In this document: piece by piece, positions 35,184 to 50,902 of the stretch | Layout of the letters: each line of letters begins with the position of its first letter | Position numbering within the stretch: the stretch's first letter is position 1 | Assembly: GCF_029227915.1 (NCBI RefSeq) | Contig: NC_079883.1 | Span: 8,742,001 to 8,806,000, forward strand | DNA: 64,000 bases | DNA from: Hydractinia symbiolongicarpus | Lineage: Eukaryota > Cnidaria > Hydrozoa > Anthoathecata > Hydractiniidae | Direction of reading: 5' to 3' | Made by a program: the position numbers and the translations under genes | The notes under the pieces: model-generated | The model's input: the letters and a program-made list of their open reading frames with translations, nothing else | The model's database searches: none | Told to the model about the DNA's origin: nothing

Positions 35184-35735
35184 ATGAGTGAAGCAGCTTC
35201 TCCAAAGAAAATCGCACCCAAGAAGAAACCTGCTGCAAAGAAGACAGCTGATCACCCTAAATATGTGGACATGATCAAGGCTGCTATCGCTACCCTAAAG
35301 GAACGCGGTGGTTCATCTCGCCAAGCTATTACAAAATATATTCATGCAAATTACAAAGTTGCTGAAAACTCAGATCATCATCTGAAAATGGCTCTTAAAC
35401 GAGGAGTAACATCAGGCGATTTGATTCAAACTAAAGGCACTGGTGCTTCTGGATCATTCAAGCTAGGTCAGGTAAAAAAAGAAAAACCTAAGAAAAAGGC
35501 CGCAGCAAAAAAGCCAACGGCAAAGAAGCCTACTGCAAAGAAAAGTACACCAAAAAAGAAGCCAGCAAAGAAGAGCACGCCAAAGAAAGCAGCAAAGAAG
35601 CCTGCCACAAAGAAAGCCTCGGCTAAGAAACCAGCAGCTAAGAAACCCACAAAGAAGCCTGTTGCTAAAAAACCTGCAGCAAAGAAGGTCAAAAAGACTC
35701 CCAAAAAGGCAGCAAAGAAGACCGCAAAAAAATAA
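35184..35735 (+). CDS. H1: Linker histone H1, unit 6
   Basis: Protein identical to the unit-2 gene; 3' stem-loop at 35768-35783. The spacer after it has a lone A-to-T change at 35880. Confidence 0.96.
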   Translation: MSEAASPKKIAPKKKPAAKKTADHPKYVDMIKAAIATLKERGGSSRQAITKYIHANYKVAENSDHHLKMALKRGVTSGDLIQTKGTGASGSFKLGQVKKEKPKKKAAAKKPTAKKPTAKKSTPKKKPAKKSTPKKAAKKPATKKASAKKPAAKKPTKKPVAKKPAAKKVKKTPKKAAKKTAKK

Positions 35736-36096
35736 TTTGTGTGTATCTGGCTATTACATTAACAAACGGCTATTTTTATAGCCACACATTTACAAAAAAA
35801 CATTATCTTGGTACAAAGTTAAACTTGTTTAAGTCACTTAAACAGTTAAAAAAGAGTAAATTTAAGATTAGATTCCCTATGTTTAAGTATTTTCGTTTTT
35901 AAATTTCTTATTTTCTTGCTTTTACTTTTCTTGCCCTTCATATTTTTAACATTGTCAAACTTTATGTAGCATAAAATTTTTATGTAGCATAAAATTTAAA
36001 CAGAAAGCAGGACAAAGTTTGATATAAAAAGCTAGCCGTAATATTTTTTATGGATGTGTGGCTATAAAAATAGCCGTTTTTTGTTTGGTAAGATGC

Positions 36097-36510
<414 letters not shown>

Positions 36511-36988
36511 TTAAGAAGTCGATGTAGTACGGATACACAAGACGGTCTAAAATGCACTATCGCGCCAAAGTTTTATTTCTCATATTGATTGACAGCTAAG
36601 GTTCAAAACAAACCATTTGATTGGTGCTAAGAAAGTAATTTCTGATTGGCTGCATAATGACATTACGCTCATTACTTTAACATTTTTATAAAATCTGTGT
36701 TTTTTGGCTACGGGAAAACGGCTGTATCTTCTGATACACAAAAGCTTTTGACTTTTTTTTTTTTTAGTAAGTAGCAGAAGGTTTGGCGAATTCCAACGAT
36801 GCCAAATTTATTGCCTTACTGAAACATTAAGACCACGAATTTTTAAAAAAACTACAGTTTTACTTAAAAAAATGTACAAAATGTTCGGAACATTTTGTAA
36901 TGACGCAACTCTATTGGTTAATTAGGGTGTTTCCACGAGCAGTAGGTAATTTTATGGCCTCTTTTTAAAGCTGTCTGAATTCTGTTAA

Positions 36989-37345
<357 letters not shown>

Positions 37346-37805
37346 GCGTTGTCATTGCTCAACAAAAACGGCTATTTTTATAGCCACAAATCTTTTAAAA
37401 CATTACTTTGTGCACGCTTCCAAATTACACAATGTGTAAAGTCTTGTCACAGTTACATTTATTGCTATACGATACTATGTCATATATGACACAAAAAAAA
37501 TTTAGAAATACTTTGTAGGGTTAATTTGCCTGGGAGTGTTTCCGTGAAAAGCTGGGTTAAGTTAAATGTAAGCAATAACATGGATCAATGTACTTGTCTT
37601 TTCTGCAAGTACAGCTAATAATACGTATGAAAAGTGAAGCTAATCCACACACACATGGGGAAGTATTTTAAATGTAGGCTAGTGTTCTTAAGCACATTAT
37701 TTAGAAGTTTTATTAACTTCGGTTAACTTGTAGTGACGCCAAGTAAATGTTTTTTTAAAGATGTGTGGTCTTAAAAAAGACCGTTTGTGTTTGGTAGACG
37801 TTGGT

Positions 37806-38210
37806 TTACTTGCTGCTTGTGTATTTTGTGACGGCTTTTGTTCCTTCACTGACTGCGTGTTTTGCAAGTTCTCCAGGCAAGAGAAGACGTACTGCGGTTT
37901 GAATTTCACGAGAAGAGATGGTCGACTTTTTGTTTTGAAGAGCCAAACGCGAAGCTTCGGAAGCAATGCGCTCAAAGATGTCGTTGACAAATGAGTTCAT
38001 GATGCTCATAGCTTTGCTTGAAACTCCGACATCTGGGTGAACTTGTTTCAAAACATTGTAGATGTAAATAGCATAACTTTCCTTTCTCTTTCTCTTGCGT
38101 TTCTTTTCACCAGTTCCACCAATCTTTCCTCCTTTTTTGCCGGCTCTTTTTTCACCTTTCTTGGCTACTTTAGGTGCCTGTTTTCCTCCTTTAGCTGCTG
38201 CGTCAGACAT
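37806..38210 (-). CDS. H2B: Histone H2B, unit 7
   Basis: Protein identical to the unit-2 gene; covarying 3' stem-loop at 37767-37782. Confidence 0.98.
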   Translation of the reverse strand: MSDAAAKGGKQAPKVAKKGEKRAGKKGGKIGGTGEKKRKRKRKESYAIYIYNVLKQVHPDVGVSSKAMSIMNSFVNDIFERIASEASRLALQNKKSTISSREIQTAVRLLLPGELAKHAVSEGTKAVTKYTSSK

Positions 38211-38494
38211 GGTTAAAAATTTTTGCTACTTAACTTGTAAATAAGCATTAAACTGCAAGTCAAAACTTTTTGTTTATAAGTAAAAAAATCGGATCGAATT
38301 CGATCCGAAAACGCCGATACGCAATTTAATTGGTTAAAAAAAAAATCTTTTGTTTAATACTTAATTATGATTGGTTAAAAAAACATGATTTCGATCCTAT
38401 TTTTATGATGAAAAAACGAGTAAAGTTTATTTCGTTAACACTTACGTTAAATATTCGTACGTTTTTGTATTAACTTACAAATCAAATCGCAGTT

Positions 38495-38875
38495 ATGTCT
38501 GGACGTGGAAAAGGTGGAAAAGCTAAGGCTAAAGCCAAGACAAGATCCTCAAGAGCTGGACTTCAATTTCCAGTCGGTAGAGTGCATAGATTCCTTCGTA
38601 GAGGGCACTATGCTAACCGAATTGGATCTGGAGCACCAGTTTACTTAGCAGCCGTCTTGGAATATTTATCTGCTGAGATATTGGAGTTGGCTGGTAACGC
38701 AGCAAGAGACAACAAAAAAGCTAGGATTATTCCAAGACATTTACAATTGGCTGTTCGTAATGATGAAGAATTAAACAAACTTTTGAGCGGTGTAACCATT
38801 GCAGCTGGTGGTGTTTTGCCAAACATTCAAGCTGTCTTACTCCCAAAGAAGAACGACAAAGGACAGAAGAAGTAA
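38495..38875 (+). CDS. H2A: Histone H2A, unit 7
   Basis: Protein identical to the unit-2 gene; 3' stem-loop at 38898-38913. Confidence 0.98.
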   Translation: MSGRGKGGKAKAKAKTRSSRAGLQFPVGRVHRFLRRGHYANRIGSGAPVYLAAVLEYLSAEILELAGNAARDNKKARIIPRHLQLAVRNDEELNKLLSGVTIAAGGVLPNIQAVLLPKKNDKGQKK

Positions 38876-39072
38876 ACCGCTACACTCAGAAAACAACGGC
38901 TATTTTTATAGCCACACATCTTTAAAAAAACATTGTTTTTTTCACAAAACTATAACCTTAAAGTCTAATAGATAATCCATGCATACGCCTTGTCCTAAGT
39001 AACTCAAAGAAATTAAATAAAAAAATTTGATCACAACGTCAAAATAAATTGCACGTATTTGCACCTACTAAT

Positions 39073-39192
39073 GTCTACGGCCATACCACGATGAACACAC
39101 CCGTTCTCGTCTGATCACGGAAGTTAAGCATCGTCGGGCCGGGATAGTACTTGGATGGGGGACCGCCTGGGAACTCCCGGTGTCGTAGGCTT
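39073..39192 (+). rRNA. 5S ribosomal RNA, unit 7
   Basis: Same sequence as the unit-2 copy. The spacer behind it carries a 1-base insertion (A) at about 39353. Confidence 0.97.
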
Positions 39193-39518
39193 TTCATTTT
39201 CATTTGCTGTGATATATTTCTTGTTATAACAATTAAGGAACGTGGCGGTTGTTGAAAGTGTTTCCTATGACATTTTCCTACGACATTTTCAGGTGATAGT
39301 ACGAGAAAAAAGAGCTTTCAAATGCATACAAACTCGATCTATTGCCGATCATACCAATAACCCTGACGGAATGGCAAATAAAATAAAATTCCGCCGCCTT
39401 CCGAGGACTTATATCGCAATCACGTTTCGTAACAGCCAAGCGAGGTTTTACCTTAGCGTTTAAGTCACCACCGACATTTGGCCGCGCAACTTTTCTAAGC
39501 TCATTCATTTTGACTTAA

Positions 39519-39685
39519 GGAGGGGGCGAGCGCGGACGCAGGCCCCCACTACCAGAAATTGTACGGTCGAGTTACTGACGTTTGCAGTAATCGCAGAGGT
39601 CAGCCCAAGCGTAGTGCAATGCAAGAGCCTCACTCTGGAAGAAAACCCTCATTGATCAGTCTTTACTTCCCCGTCAGGTAAGTAT
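39519..39685 (-). ncRNA. U1 snRNA, unit 7
   Basis: 5' end at 39685; PSE candidate at 39734-39742. Confidence 0.95.
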
Positions 39686-39876
39686 GAGTTGGAACTGCAC
39701 CGTAGCATGAGGGTACCCTTCAAAGTTTGTTAATGCTTGTGGCTTGAGTGTGTTATAAACTGCCGTGTCGCGGGGCATAGGCTGTATTCTCCCCCAGTGT
39801 ACGCGTTTTGTTCCCGCCGTAGACTATGCAGAGTGCCGTCGGAAAGAGGACTGCTATTATTCTTTTATTGCTTATG

Positions 39877-40062
39877 TGGGCCGCCATCGGTAATAGTGCA
39901 ACACCAAGGCAACCCGTGGTCACGGCGTGAATGAATCCACCTCCATGACCCAAGGCCAAAAATCAGATTAATATACTGACCATTCAGAGAATGGCCTACC
40001 AGATATTAAACTGATAAGAACAGATACTACACTTGATCTTAGCCATTAGGCCGAGAAGCGAT
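39877..40062 (-). ncRNA. U2 snRNA, unit 7
   Basis: 5' end at 40062; PSE candidate at 40108-40116. Confidence 0.95.
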
Positions 40063-40384
40063 AAAGAACAAGCGTTGCCATGATAGGCATCGTCCACACA
40101 CCGTAACTGCTTGTGGAGCATGTCACGTTACTGTAAAGCTTACAACTGTCACCGCGTACGGATGGACGGCGACATAGTAAAAATCACGGCTGTTGATTTA
40201 GCCGTAGGATGGAGAGCGACTGTAGCGAGTGGATGGTAACTTACATGAATGCTAACAAAGGCGACGATACTAAGTGCGTGATATTACTTTCCAATATGTC
40301 TGCGTACATTCCGTTTATCAACGCATTACGCCAGAACGTGCGCGCGCGTTACACAGTAGACCATGCAGCCGAAATGCGACAGTG

Positions 40385-40457
40385 CGACCCTGCCAGGAGT
40401 CGAACCTGGAATCCCCTGATTCGTAGTCAGATGCCTTATCCATTGGGCCACAGGGCC
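40385..40457 (-). tRNA. tRNA-Arg(ACG), unit 7
   Basis: Same sequence as the unit-2 copy. Confidence 0.97.
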
Positions 40458-41046
40458 ATGCTTATGACTTCGCCCCATCGTCATTTTGGCTTGCGCATTC
40501 GTTTTACTTACGACAGAATTCTTCGTGTTTGTAGCCATGAAAGAAAGGGACTTCTGTGAGTGAATTTTTTTACTGTGGTCTAATAAAAAAGTCGAAACGC
40601 AGTGCCCAATATATGAATTGCTCCTAATAGCCGGAAACAGGCCGTGTCGATGATGTAGGCCGACATACGCAACGCAAACCAAAGAACGCTTTATGAAAAT
40701 CCTAACACGAGCGCGGAAGAAGCCCAAATTAACAGACTAGATGTAATGCTGAAGACCTCAAACTCCAGCAGCTTCTCTTGCAGACTATTGCGTCGTACTA
40801 CAAATAAAAATTAACATGCTTTCGCATAGTCGCGGCACCCAAAACGGACATTATACGATGTACAGAAACACACATTTCTGTTTTCGCGCCAAATCAATTC
40901 CCGGGAGTGGTACTTTTACGTCCGCATACTTCGCACCGTCTTAAATTATATCTCATTTACACGGTAATGTTTAGTATACTTCTACTGTGATAACAAGCAT
41001 CGTTTATCGTTGGATTGTTGTAAGAAAACATTAAGAAACATTAAAA

Positions 41047-41595
41047 ATGAGTGAAGCAGCTTCTCAAAGAAAATCGCACCCAAGAAGAAACTGCTGCAAA
41101 GAAGACAGCTGATCACCCTAAATATGTGGACATGATCAAGGCTGCTATCGCTACCCTAAAGGAACGCGGTGGTTCATCTCGCCAAGCTATTACAAAATAT
41201 ATTCATGCAAATTACAAAGTTGCTGAAAACTCAGATCATCATCTGAAAATGGCTCTTAAACGAGGAGTAACATCAGGCGATTTGATTCAAACTAAAGGCA
41301 CTGGTGCTTCTGGATCATTCAAGCTAGGTCAGGTAAAAAAAGAAAAACCTAAGAAAAAGGCCGCAGCAAAAAAGCCAACGGCAAAGAAGCCTACTGCAAA
41401 GAAAAGTACACCAAAAAAGAAGCCAGCAAAGAAGAGCACGCCAAAGAAAGCAGCAAAGAAGCCTGCCACAAAGAAAGCCTCGGCTAGAAACCAGCAGCTA
41501 AGAAACCCACAAAGAAGCCTGTTGCTAAAAAACCTGCAGCAAAGAAGGTCAAAAAGACTCCCATAAAGGCAGCAAAGAAGACCGCAAAAAAATAA
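41047..41595 (+). pseudogene. H1: Linker histone H1, unit 7, frameshifted (probably sequence error)
   Basis: Compared with the intact copies there are three single-base deletions (near 41065, 41090 and 41486) and one substitution at 41564 (Lys to Ile). A 10-bp duplication AAGAAACATT lies just upstream of the start. From the ATG at 41047 the frame stops after 21 codons, although most of the globular domain is intact in another frame. The three deletions sum to one codon, so the tail returns to frame. The 3' stem-loop at 41628-41643 is intact. The gene lies in the indel-rich segment 41030-42971, so damage in the assembly is more likely than a real pseudogene. Confidence 0.85.
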
Positions 41596-41919
41596 TTTGT
41601 GTGTATCTGGCTATTACATTAACAAACGGCTATTTTTATAGCCACCATTTACAAAAAAACATTATCTTGTACAAAGTTAAACTTGTTTAAGTCACTTAAA
41701 CAGTTAAAAAAGAGTAAATTTAAGATTAGATTCCCTAAGTTTAAGTATTTTCGTTTTAAATTTCTTATTTTCTTGCTTTTACTTTTCTTGCCCTTCATAT
41801 TTTTAACATTGTCAAACTTTATGTAGCATAAAATTTTTATGTAGCATAAAATTTAAACAGAAAGCAGGACAAAGTTGATATAAAAAGCTAGCCGTAATAT
41901 TTTTTAGGATGTGTGGCTA

Positions 41920-42366
<447 letters not shown>

Positions 42367-42890
42367 TTAAGAAGTCGATGTAGTACGGATACACAAGACG
42401 GTCTAAAAAGCACTATCGCGCCAAAGTTTTATTTCTCATATTGATTGACAGCTAAGGTTCAAAACAAACCATTTGATTGGTGCTAAGAAAGTAATTTCTG
42501 ATTGGCTGCATAATGACATTACGCTCATTACTTTAACATTTTTATAAAATCTGTGTTTTTTGGCTACGGGGAAAACGGCTGTATCTTCTGATACACAAAA
42601 GCTTTTGACCTTTTTTTTTTTTTTAGTAAGTAGCAGAAGGTTTGGCGAATTCCAACGATGCAAATTTATTGCCTTACTGAAACATTAAGACCACGATTTT
42701 TAAAAAAACTACAGTTTTACTTAAAAAAATGTACAAAATGTTCGGAACATTTTGTAATGACGCAACTCTAATTGGTTAATTAGGGTGTTCCACGAGCAGT
42801 AGGTAATTTTATGGCCTCTTTTTAAAGCTGTCTGAATTCTGTTAACTCAAACGTTGTTTTTGTACTCGTTCTGTACGCAACTATATCAAT

Positions 42891-43203
<313 letters not shown>

Positions 43204-43663
43204 GCGTTGTCATTGCTCAACAAAAACGGCTATTTTTATAGCCACAAATCTTTTAAAACATTACTTTGTGCACGCTTCCAAATTACACAATGTGTAAAGT
43301 CTTGTCACAGTTACATTTATTGCTATACGATACTATGTCATATATGACACAAAAAAAATTTAGAAATACTTTGTAGGGTTAATTTGCCTGGGAGTGTTTC
43401 CGTGAAAAGCTGGGTTAAGTTAAATGTAAGCAATAACATGGATCAATGTACTTGTCTTTTCTGCAAGTACAGCTAATAATACGTATGAAAAGTGAAGCTA
43501 ATCCACACACACATGGGGAAGTATTTTAAATGTAGGCTAGTGTTCTTAAGCACATTATTTAGAAGTTTTATTAACTTCGGTTAACTTGTAGTGACGCCAA
43601 GTAAATGTTTTTTTAAAGATGTGTGGTCTTAAAAAAGACCGTTTGTGTTTGGTAGACGTTGGT

Positions 43664-44068
43664 TTACTTGCTGCTTGTGTATTTTGTGACGGCTTTTGTT
43701 CCTTCACTGACTGCGTGTTTTGCAAGTTCTCCAGGCAAGAGAAGACGTACTGCGGTTTGAATTTCACGAGAAGAGATGGTCGACTTTTTGTTTTGAAGAG
43801 CCAAACGCGAAGCTTCGGAAGCAATGCGCTCAAAGATGTCGTTGACAAATGAGTTCATGATGCTCATAGCTTTGCTTGAAACTCCGACATCTGGGTGAAC
43901 TTGTTTCAAAACATTGTAGATGTAAATAGCATAACTTTCCTTTCTCTTTCTCTTGCGTTTCTTTTCACCAGTTCCACCAATCTTTCCTCCTTTTTTGCCG
44001 GCTCTTTTTTCACCTTTCTTGGCTACTTTAGGTGCCTGTTTTCCTCCTTTAGCTGCTGCGTCAGACAT
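43664..44068 (-). CDS. H2B: Histone H2B, unit 8
   Basis: Protein identical to the unit-2 gene; covarying 3' stem-loop at 43625-43640. Confidence 0.98.
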   Translation of the reverse strand: MSDAAAKGGKQAPKVAKKGEKRAGKKGGKIGGTGEKKRKRKRKESYAIYIYNVLKQVHPDVGVSSKAMSIMNSFVNDIFERIASEASRLALQNKKSTISSREIQTAVRLLLPGELAKHAVSEGTKAVTKYTSSK

Positions 44069-44352
44069 GGTTAAAAATTTTTGCTACTTAACTTGTAAAT
44101 AAGCATTAAACTGCAAGTCAAAACTTTTTGTTTATAAGTAAAAAAATCGGATCGAATTCGATCCGAAAACGCCGATACGCAATTTAATTGGTTAAAAAAA
44201 AAATCTTTTGTTTAATACTTAATTATGATTGGTTAAAAAAACATGATTTCGATCCTATTTTTATGATGAAAAAACGAGTAAAGTTTATTTCGTTAACACT
44301 TACGTTAAATATTCGTACGTTTTTGTATTAACTTACAAATCAAATCGCAGTT

Positions 44353-44733
44353 ATGTCTGGACGTGGAAAAGGTGGAAAAGCTAAGGCTAAAGCCAAGACA
44401 AGATCCTCAAGAGCTGGACTTCAATTTCCAGTCGGTAGAGTGCATAGATTCCTTCGTAGAGGGCACTATGCTAACCGAATTGGATCTGGAGCACCAGTTT
44501 ACTTAGCAGCCGTCTTGGAATATTTATCTGCTGAGATATTGGAGTTGGCTGGTAACGCAGCAAGAGACAACAAAAAAGCTAGGATTATTCCAAGACATTT
44601 ACAATTGGCTGTTCGTAATGATGAAGAATTAAACAAACTTTTGAGCGGTGTAACCATTGCAGCTGGTGGTGTTTTGCCAAACATTCAAGCTGTCTTACTC
44701 CCAAAGAAGAACGACAAAGGACAGAAGAAGTAA
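44353..44733 (+). CDS. H2A: Histone H2A, unit 8
   Basis: Protein identical to the unit-2 gene; 3' stem-loop at 44756-44771. Confidence 0.98.
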   Translation: MSGRGKGGKAKAKAKTRSSRAGLQFPVGRVHRFLRRGHYANRIGSGAPVYLAAVLEYLSAEILELAGNAARDNKKARIIPRHLQLAVRNDEELNKLLSGVTIAAGGVLPNIQAVLLPKKNDKGQKK

Positions 44734-44930
44734 ACCGCTACACTCAGAAAACAACGGCTATTTTTATAGCCACACATCTTTAAAAAAACATTGTTTTTTT
44801 CACAAAACTATAACCTTAAAGTCTAATAGATAATCCATGCATACGCCTTGTCCTAAGTAACTCAAAGAAATTAAATAAAAAAATTTGATCACAACGTCAA
44901 AATAAATTGCACGTATTTGCACCTACTAAT

Positions 44931-45050
44931 GTCTACGGCCATACCACGATGAACACACCCGTTCTCGTCTGATCACGGAAGTTAAGCATCGTCGGGCCGG
45001 GATAGTACTTGGATGGGGGACCGCCTGGGAACTCCCGGTGTCGTAGGCTT
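44931..45050 (+). rRNA. 5S ribosomal RNA, unit 8
   Basis: Same sequence as the unit-2 copy. Confidence 0.97.
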
Positions 45051-45375
45051 TTCATTTTCATTTGCTGTGATATATTTCTTGTTATAACAATTAAGGAACG
45101 TGGCGGTTGTTGAAAGTGTTTCCTATGACATTTTCCTACGACATTTTCAGGTGATAGTACGAGAAAAAAGAGCTTTCAAATGCATACAAACTCGATCTAT
45201 TGCCGATCATCCAATAACCCTGACGGAATGGCAAATAAAATAAAATTCCGCCGCCTTCCGAGGACTTATATCGCAATCACGTTTCGTAACAGCCAAGCGA
45301 GGTTTTACCTTAGCGTTTAAGTCACCACCGACATTTGGCCGCGCAACTTTTCTAAGCTCATTCATTTTGACTTAA

Positions 45376-45542
45376 GGAGGGGGCGAGCGCGGACGCAGGC
45401 CCCCACTACCAGAAATTGTACGGTCGAGTTACTGACGTTTGCAGTAATCGCAGAGGTCAGCCCAAGCGTAGTGCAATGCAAGAGCCTCACTCTGGAAGAA
45501 AACCCTCATTGATCAGTCTTTACTTCCCCGTCAGGTAAGTAT
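45376..45542 (-). ncRNA. U1 snRNA, unit 8
   Basis: 5' end at 45542; PSE candidate at 45591-45599. Confidence 0.95.
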
Positions 45543-45733
45543 GAGTTGGAACTGCACCGTAGCATGAGGGTACCCTTCAAAGTTTGTTAATGCTTGTGGC
45601 TTGAGTGTGTTATAAACTGCCGTGTCGCGGGGCATAGGCTGTATTCTCCCCCAGTGTACGCGTTTTGTTCCCGCCGTAGACTATGCAGAGTGCCGTCGGA
45701 AAGAGGACTGCTATTATTCTTTTATTGCTTATG

Positions 45734-45919
45734 TGGGCCGCCATCGGTAATAGTGCAACACCAAGGCAACCCGTGGTCACGGCGTGAATGAATCCACCTC
45801 CATGACCCAAGGCCAAAAATCAGATTAATATACTGACCATTCAGAGAATGGCCTACCAGATATTAAACTGATAAGAACAGATACTACACTTGATCTTAGC
45901 CATTAGGCCGAGAAGCGAT
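45734..45919 (-). ncRNA. U2 snRNA, unit 8
   Basis: 5' end at 45919; PSE candidate at 45965-45973. Confidence 0.95.
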
Positions 45920-46241
45920 AAAGAACAAGCGTTGCCATGATAGGCATCGTCCACACACCGTAACTGCTTGTGGAGCATGTCACGTTACTGTAAAGCTTAC
46001 AACTGTCACCGCGTACGGATGGACGGCGACATAGTAAAAATCACGGCTGTTGATTTAGCCGTAGGATGGAGAGCGACTGTAGCGAGTGGATGGTAACTTA
46101 CATGAATGCTAACAAAGGCGACGATACTAAGTGCGTGATATTACTTTCCAATATGTCTGCGTACATTCCGTTTATCAACGCATTACGCCAGAACGTGCGC
46201 GCGCGTTACACAGTAGACCATGCAGCCGAAATGCGACAGTG

Positions 46242-46314
46242 CGACCCTGCCAGGAGTCGAACCTGGAATCCCCTGATTCGTAGTCAGATGCCTTATCCAT
46301 TGGGCCACAGGGCC
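46242..46314 (-). tRNA. tRNA-Arg(ACG), unit 8
   Basis: Same sequence as the unit-2 copy. Confidence 0.97.
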
Positions 46315-46893
46315 ATGCTTATGACTTCGCCCCATCGTCATTTTGGCTTGCGCATTCGTTTTACTTACGACAGAATTCTTCGTGTTTGTAGCCATGAAAG
46401 AAAGGGACTTCTGTGAGTGAATTTTTTTACTGTGGTCTAATAAAAAAGTCGAAACGCAGTGCCCAATATATGAATTGCTCCTAATAGCCGGAAACAGGCC
46501 GTGTCGATGATGTAGGCCGACATACGCAACGCAAACCAAAGAACGCTTTATGAAAATCCTAACACGAGCGCGGAAGAAGCCCAAATTAACAGACTAGATG
46601 TAATGCTGAAGACCTCAAACTCCAGCAGCTTCTCTTGCAGACTATTGCGTCGTACTACAAATAAAAATTAACATGCTTTCGCATAGTCGCGGCACCCAAA
46701 ACGGACATTATACGATGTACAGAAACACACATTTCTGTTTTCGCGCCAAATCAATTCCCGGGAGTGGTACTTTTACGTCCGCATACTTCGCACCGTCTTA
46801 AATTATATCTCATTTACACGGTAATGTTTAGTATACTTCTACTGTGATAACAAGCATCGTTTATCGTTGGATTGTTGTAAGAAAACATTAAAA

Positions 46894-47445
46894 ATGAGTG
46901 AAGCAGCTTCTCCAAAGAAAATCGCACCCAAGAAGAAACCTGCTGCAAAGAAGACAGCTGATCACCCTAAATATGTGGACATGATCAAGGCTGCTATCGC
47001 TACCCTAAAGGAACGCGGTGGTTCATCTCGCCAAGCTATTACAAAATATATTCATGCAAATTACAAAGTTGCTGAAAACTCAGATCATCATCTGAAAATG
47101 GCTCTTAAACGAGGAGTAACATCAGGCGATTTGATTCAAACTAAAGGCACTGGTGCTTCTGGATCATTCAAGCTAGGTCAGGTAAAAAAAGAAAAACCTA
47201 AGAAAAAGGCCGCAGCAAAAAAGCCAACGGCAAAGAAGCCTACTGCAAAGAAAAGTACACCAAAAAAGAAGCCAGCAAAGAAGAGCACGCCAAAGAAAGC
47301 AGCAAAGAAGCCTGCCACAAAGAAAGCCTCGGCTAAGAAACCAGCAGCTAAGAAACCCACAAAGAAGCCTGTTGCTAAAAAACCTGCAGCAAAGAAGGTC
47401 AAAAAGACTCCCAAAAAGGCAGCAAAGAAGACCGCAAAAAAATAA
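46894..47445 (+). CDS. H1: Linker histone H1, unit 8
   Basis: Protein identical to the unit-2 gene; 3' stem-loop at 47478-47493. Confidence 0.96.
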   Translation: MSEAASPKKIAPKKKPAAKKTADHPKYVDMIKAAIATLKERGGSSRQAITKYIHANYKVAENSDHHLKMALKRGVTSGDLIQTKGTGASGSFKLGQVKKEKPKKKAAAKKPTAKKPTAKKSTPKKKPAKKSTPKKAAKKPATKKASAKKPAAKKPTKKPVAKKPAAKKVKKTPKKAAKKTAKK

Positions 47446-47806
47446 TTTGTGTGTATCTGGCTATTACATTAACAAACGGCTATTTTTATAGCCACACATT
47501 TACAAAAAAACATTATCTTGGTACAAAGTTAAACTTGTTTAAGTCACTTAAACAGTTAAAAAAGAGTAAATTTAAGATTAGATTCCCTAAGTTTAAGTAT
47601 TTTCGTTTTTAAATTTCTTATTTTCTTGCTTTTACTTTTCTTGCCCTTCATATTTTTAACATTGTCAAACTTTATGTAGCATAAAATTTTTATGTAGCAT
47701 AAAATTTAAACAGAAAGCAGGACAAAGTTTGATATAAAAAGCTAGCCGTAATATTTTTTATGGATGTGTGGCTATAAAAATAGCCGTTTTTTGTTTGGTA
47801 AGATGC

Positions 47807-48220
<414 letters not shown>

Positions 48221-48698
48221 TTAAGAAGTCGATGTAGTACGGATACACAAGACGGTCTAAAATGCACTATCGCGCCAAAGTTTTATTTCTCATATTGATT
48301 GACAGCTAAGGTTCAAAACAAACCATTTGATTGGTGCTAAGAAAGTAATTTCTGATTGGCTGCATAATGACATTACGCTCATTACTTTAACATTTTTATA
48401 AAATCTGTGTTTTTTGGCTACGGGAAAACGGCTGTATCTTCTGATACACAAAAGCTTTTGACTTTTTTTTTTTTTAGTAAGTAGCAGAAGGTTTGGCGAA
48501 TTCCAACGATGCCAAATTTATTGCCTTACTGAAACATTAAGACCACGAATTTTTAAAAAAACTACAGTTTTACTTAAAAAAATGTACAAAATGTTCGGAA
48601 CATTTTGTAATGACGCAACTCTATTGGTTAATTAGGGTGTTTCCACGAGCAGTAGGTAATTTTATGGCCTCTTTTTAAAGCTGTCTGAATTCTGTTAA

Positions 48699-49055
<357 letters not shown>

Positions 49056-49515
49056 GCGTTGTCATTGCTCAACAAAAACGGCTATTTTTATAGCCACAAA
49101 TCTTTTAAAACATTACTTTGTGCACGCTTCCAAATTACACAATGTGTAAAGTCTTGTCACAGTTACATTTATTGCTATACGATACTATGTCATATATGAC
49201 ACAAAAAAAATTTAGAAATACTTTGTAGGGTTAATTTGCCTGGGAGTGTTTCCGTGAAAAGCTGGGTTAAGTTAAATGTAAGCAATAACATGGATCAATG
49301 TACTTGTCTTTTCTGCAAGTACAGCTAATAATACGTATGAAAAGTGAAGCTAATCCACACACACATGGGGAAGTATTTTAAATGTAGGCTAGTGTTCTTA
49401 AGCACATTATTTAGAAGTTTTATTAACTTCGGTTAACTTGTAGTGACGCCAAGTAAATGTTTTTTTAAAGATGTGTGGTCTTAAAAAAGACCGTTTGTGT
49501 TTGGTAGACGTTGGT

Positions 49516-49920
49516 TTACTTGCTGCTTGTGTATTTTGTGACGGCTTTTGTTCCTTCACTGACTGCGTGTTTTGCAAGTTCTCCAGGCAAGAGAAGACGT
49601 ACTGCGGTTTGAATTTCACGAGAAGAGATGGTCGACTTTTTGTTTTGAAGAGCCAAACGCGAAGCTTCGGAAGCAATGCGCTCAAAGATGTCGTTGACAA
49701 ATGAGTTCATGATGCTCATAGCTTTGCTTGAAACTCCGACATCTGGGTGAACTTGTTTCAAAACATTGTAGATGTAAATAGCATAACTTTCCTTTCTCTT
49801 TCTCTTGCGTTTCTTTTCACCAGTTCCACCAATCTTTCCTCCTTTTTTGCCGGCTCTTTTTTCACCTTTCTTGGCTACTTTAGGTGCCTGTTTTCCTCCT
49901 TTAGCTGCTGCGTCAGACAT
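49516..49920 (-). CDS. H2B: Histone H2B, unit 9
   Basis: Protein identical to the unit-2 gene; covarying 3' stem-loop at 49477-49492. Confidence 0.98.
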   Translation of the reverse strand: MSDAAAKGGKQAPKVAKKGEKRAGKKGGKIGGTGEKKRKRKRKESYAIYIYNVLKQVHPDVGVSSKAMSIMNSFVNDIFERIASEASRLALQNKKSTISSREIQTAVRLLLPGELAKHAVSEGTKAVTKYTSSK

Positions 49921-50204
49921 GGTTAAAAATTTTTGCTACTTAACTTGTAAATAAGCATTAAACTGCAAGTCAAAACTTTTTGTTTATAAGTAAAAAAATC
50001 GGATCGAATTCGATCCGAAAACGCCGATACGCAATTTAATTGGTTAAAAAAAAAATCTTTTGTTTAATACTTAATTATGATTGGTTAAAAAAACATGATT
50101 TCGATCCTATTTTTATGATGAAAAAACGAGTAAAGTTTATTTCGTTAACACTTACGTTAAATATTCGTACGTTTTTGTATTAACTTACAAATCAAATCGC
50201 AGTT

Positions 50205-50585
50205 ATGTCTGGACGTGGAAAAGGTGGAAAAGCTAAGGCTAAAGCCAAGACAAGATCCTCAAGAGCTGGACTTCAATTTCCAGTCGGTAGAGTGCATAGA
50301 TTCCTTCGTAGAGGGCACTATGCTAACCGAATTGGATCTGGAGCACCAGTTTACTTAGCAGCCGTCTTGGAATATTTATCTGCTGAGATATTGGAGTTGG
50401 CTGGTAACGCAGCAAGAGACAACAAAAAAGCTAGGATTATTCCAAGACATTTACAATTGGCTGTTCGTAATGATGAAGAATTAAACAAACTTTTGAGCGG
50501 TGTAACCATTGCAGCTGGTGGTGTTTTGCCAAACATTCAAGCTGTCTTACTCCCAAAGAAGAACGACAAAGGACAGAAGAAGTAA
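50205..50585 (+). CDS. H2A: Histone H2A, unit 9
   Basis: Protein identical to the unit-2 gene; 3' stem-loop at 50608-50623. Confidence 0.98.
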   Translation: MSGRGKGGKAKAKAKTRSSRAGLQFPVGRVHRFLRRGHYANRIGSGAPVYLAAVLEYLSAEILELAGNAARDNKKARIIPRHLQLAVRNDEELNKLLSGVTIAAGGVLPNIQAVLLPKKNDKGQKK

Positions 50586-50782
50586 ACCGCTACACTCAGA
50601 AAACAACGGCTATTTTTATAGCCACACATCTTTAAAAAAACATTGTTTTTTTCACAAAACTATAACCTTAAAGTCTAATAGATAATCCATGCATACGCCT
50701 TGTCCTAAGTAACTCAAAGAAATTAAATAAAAAAATTTGATCACAACGTCAAAATAAATTGCACGTATTTGCACCTACTAAT

Positions 50783-50902
50783 GTCTACGGCCATACCACG
50801 ATGAACACACCCGTTCTCGTCTGATCACGGAAGTTAAGCATCGTCGGGCCGGGATAGTACTTGGATGGGGTACCGCCTGGGAACTCCCGGTGTCGTAGGC
50901 TT
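50783..50902 (+). rRNA. 5S ribosomal RNA, unit 9, G89T variant
   Basis: One substitution relative to all other copies: base 89 of the gene (50871) is T instead of G, so GGATGGGGGACC becomes GGATGGGGTACC. It lies in the helix IV/loop D hairpin and inside the C-box of the internal promoter. It could affect TFIIIA binding or RNA folding, or be a consensus error. Confidence 0.95.
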
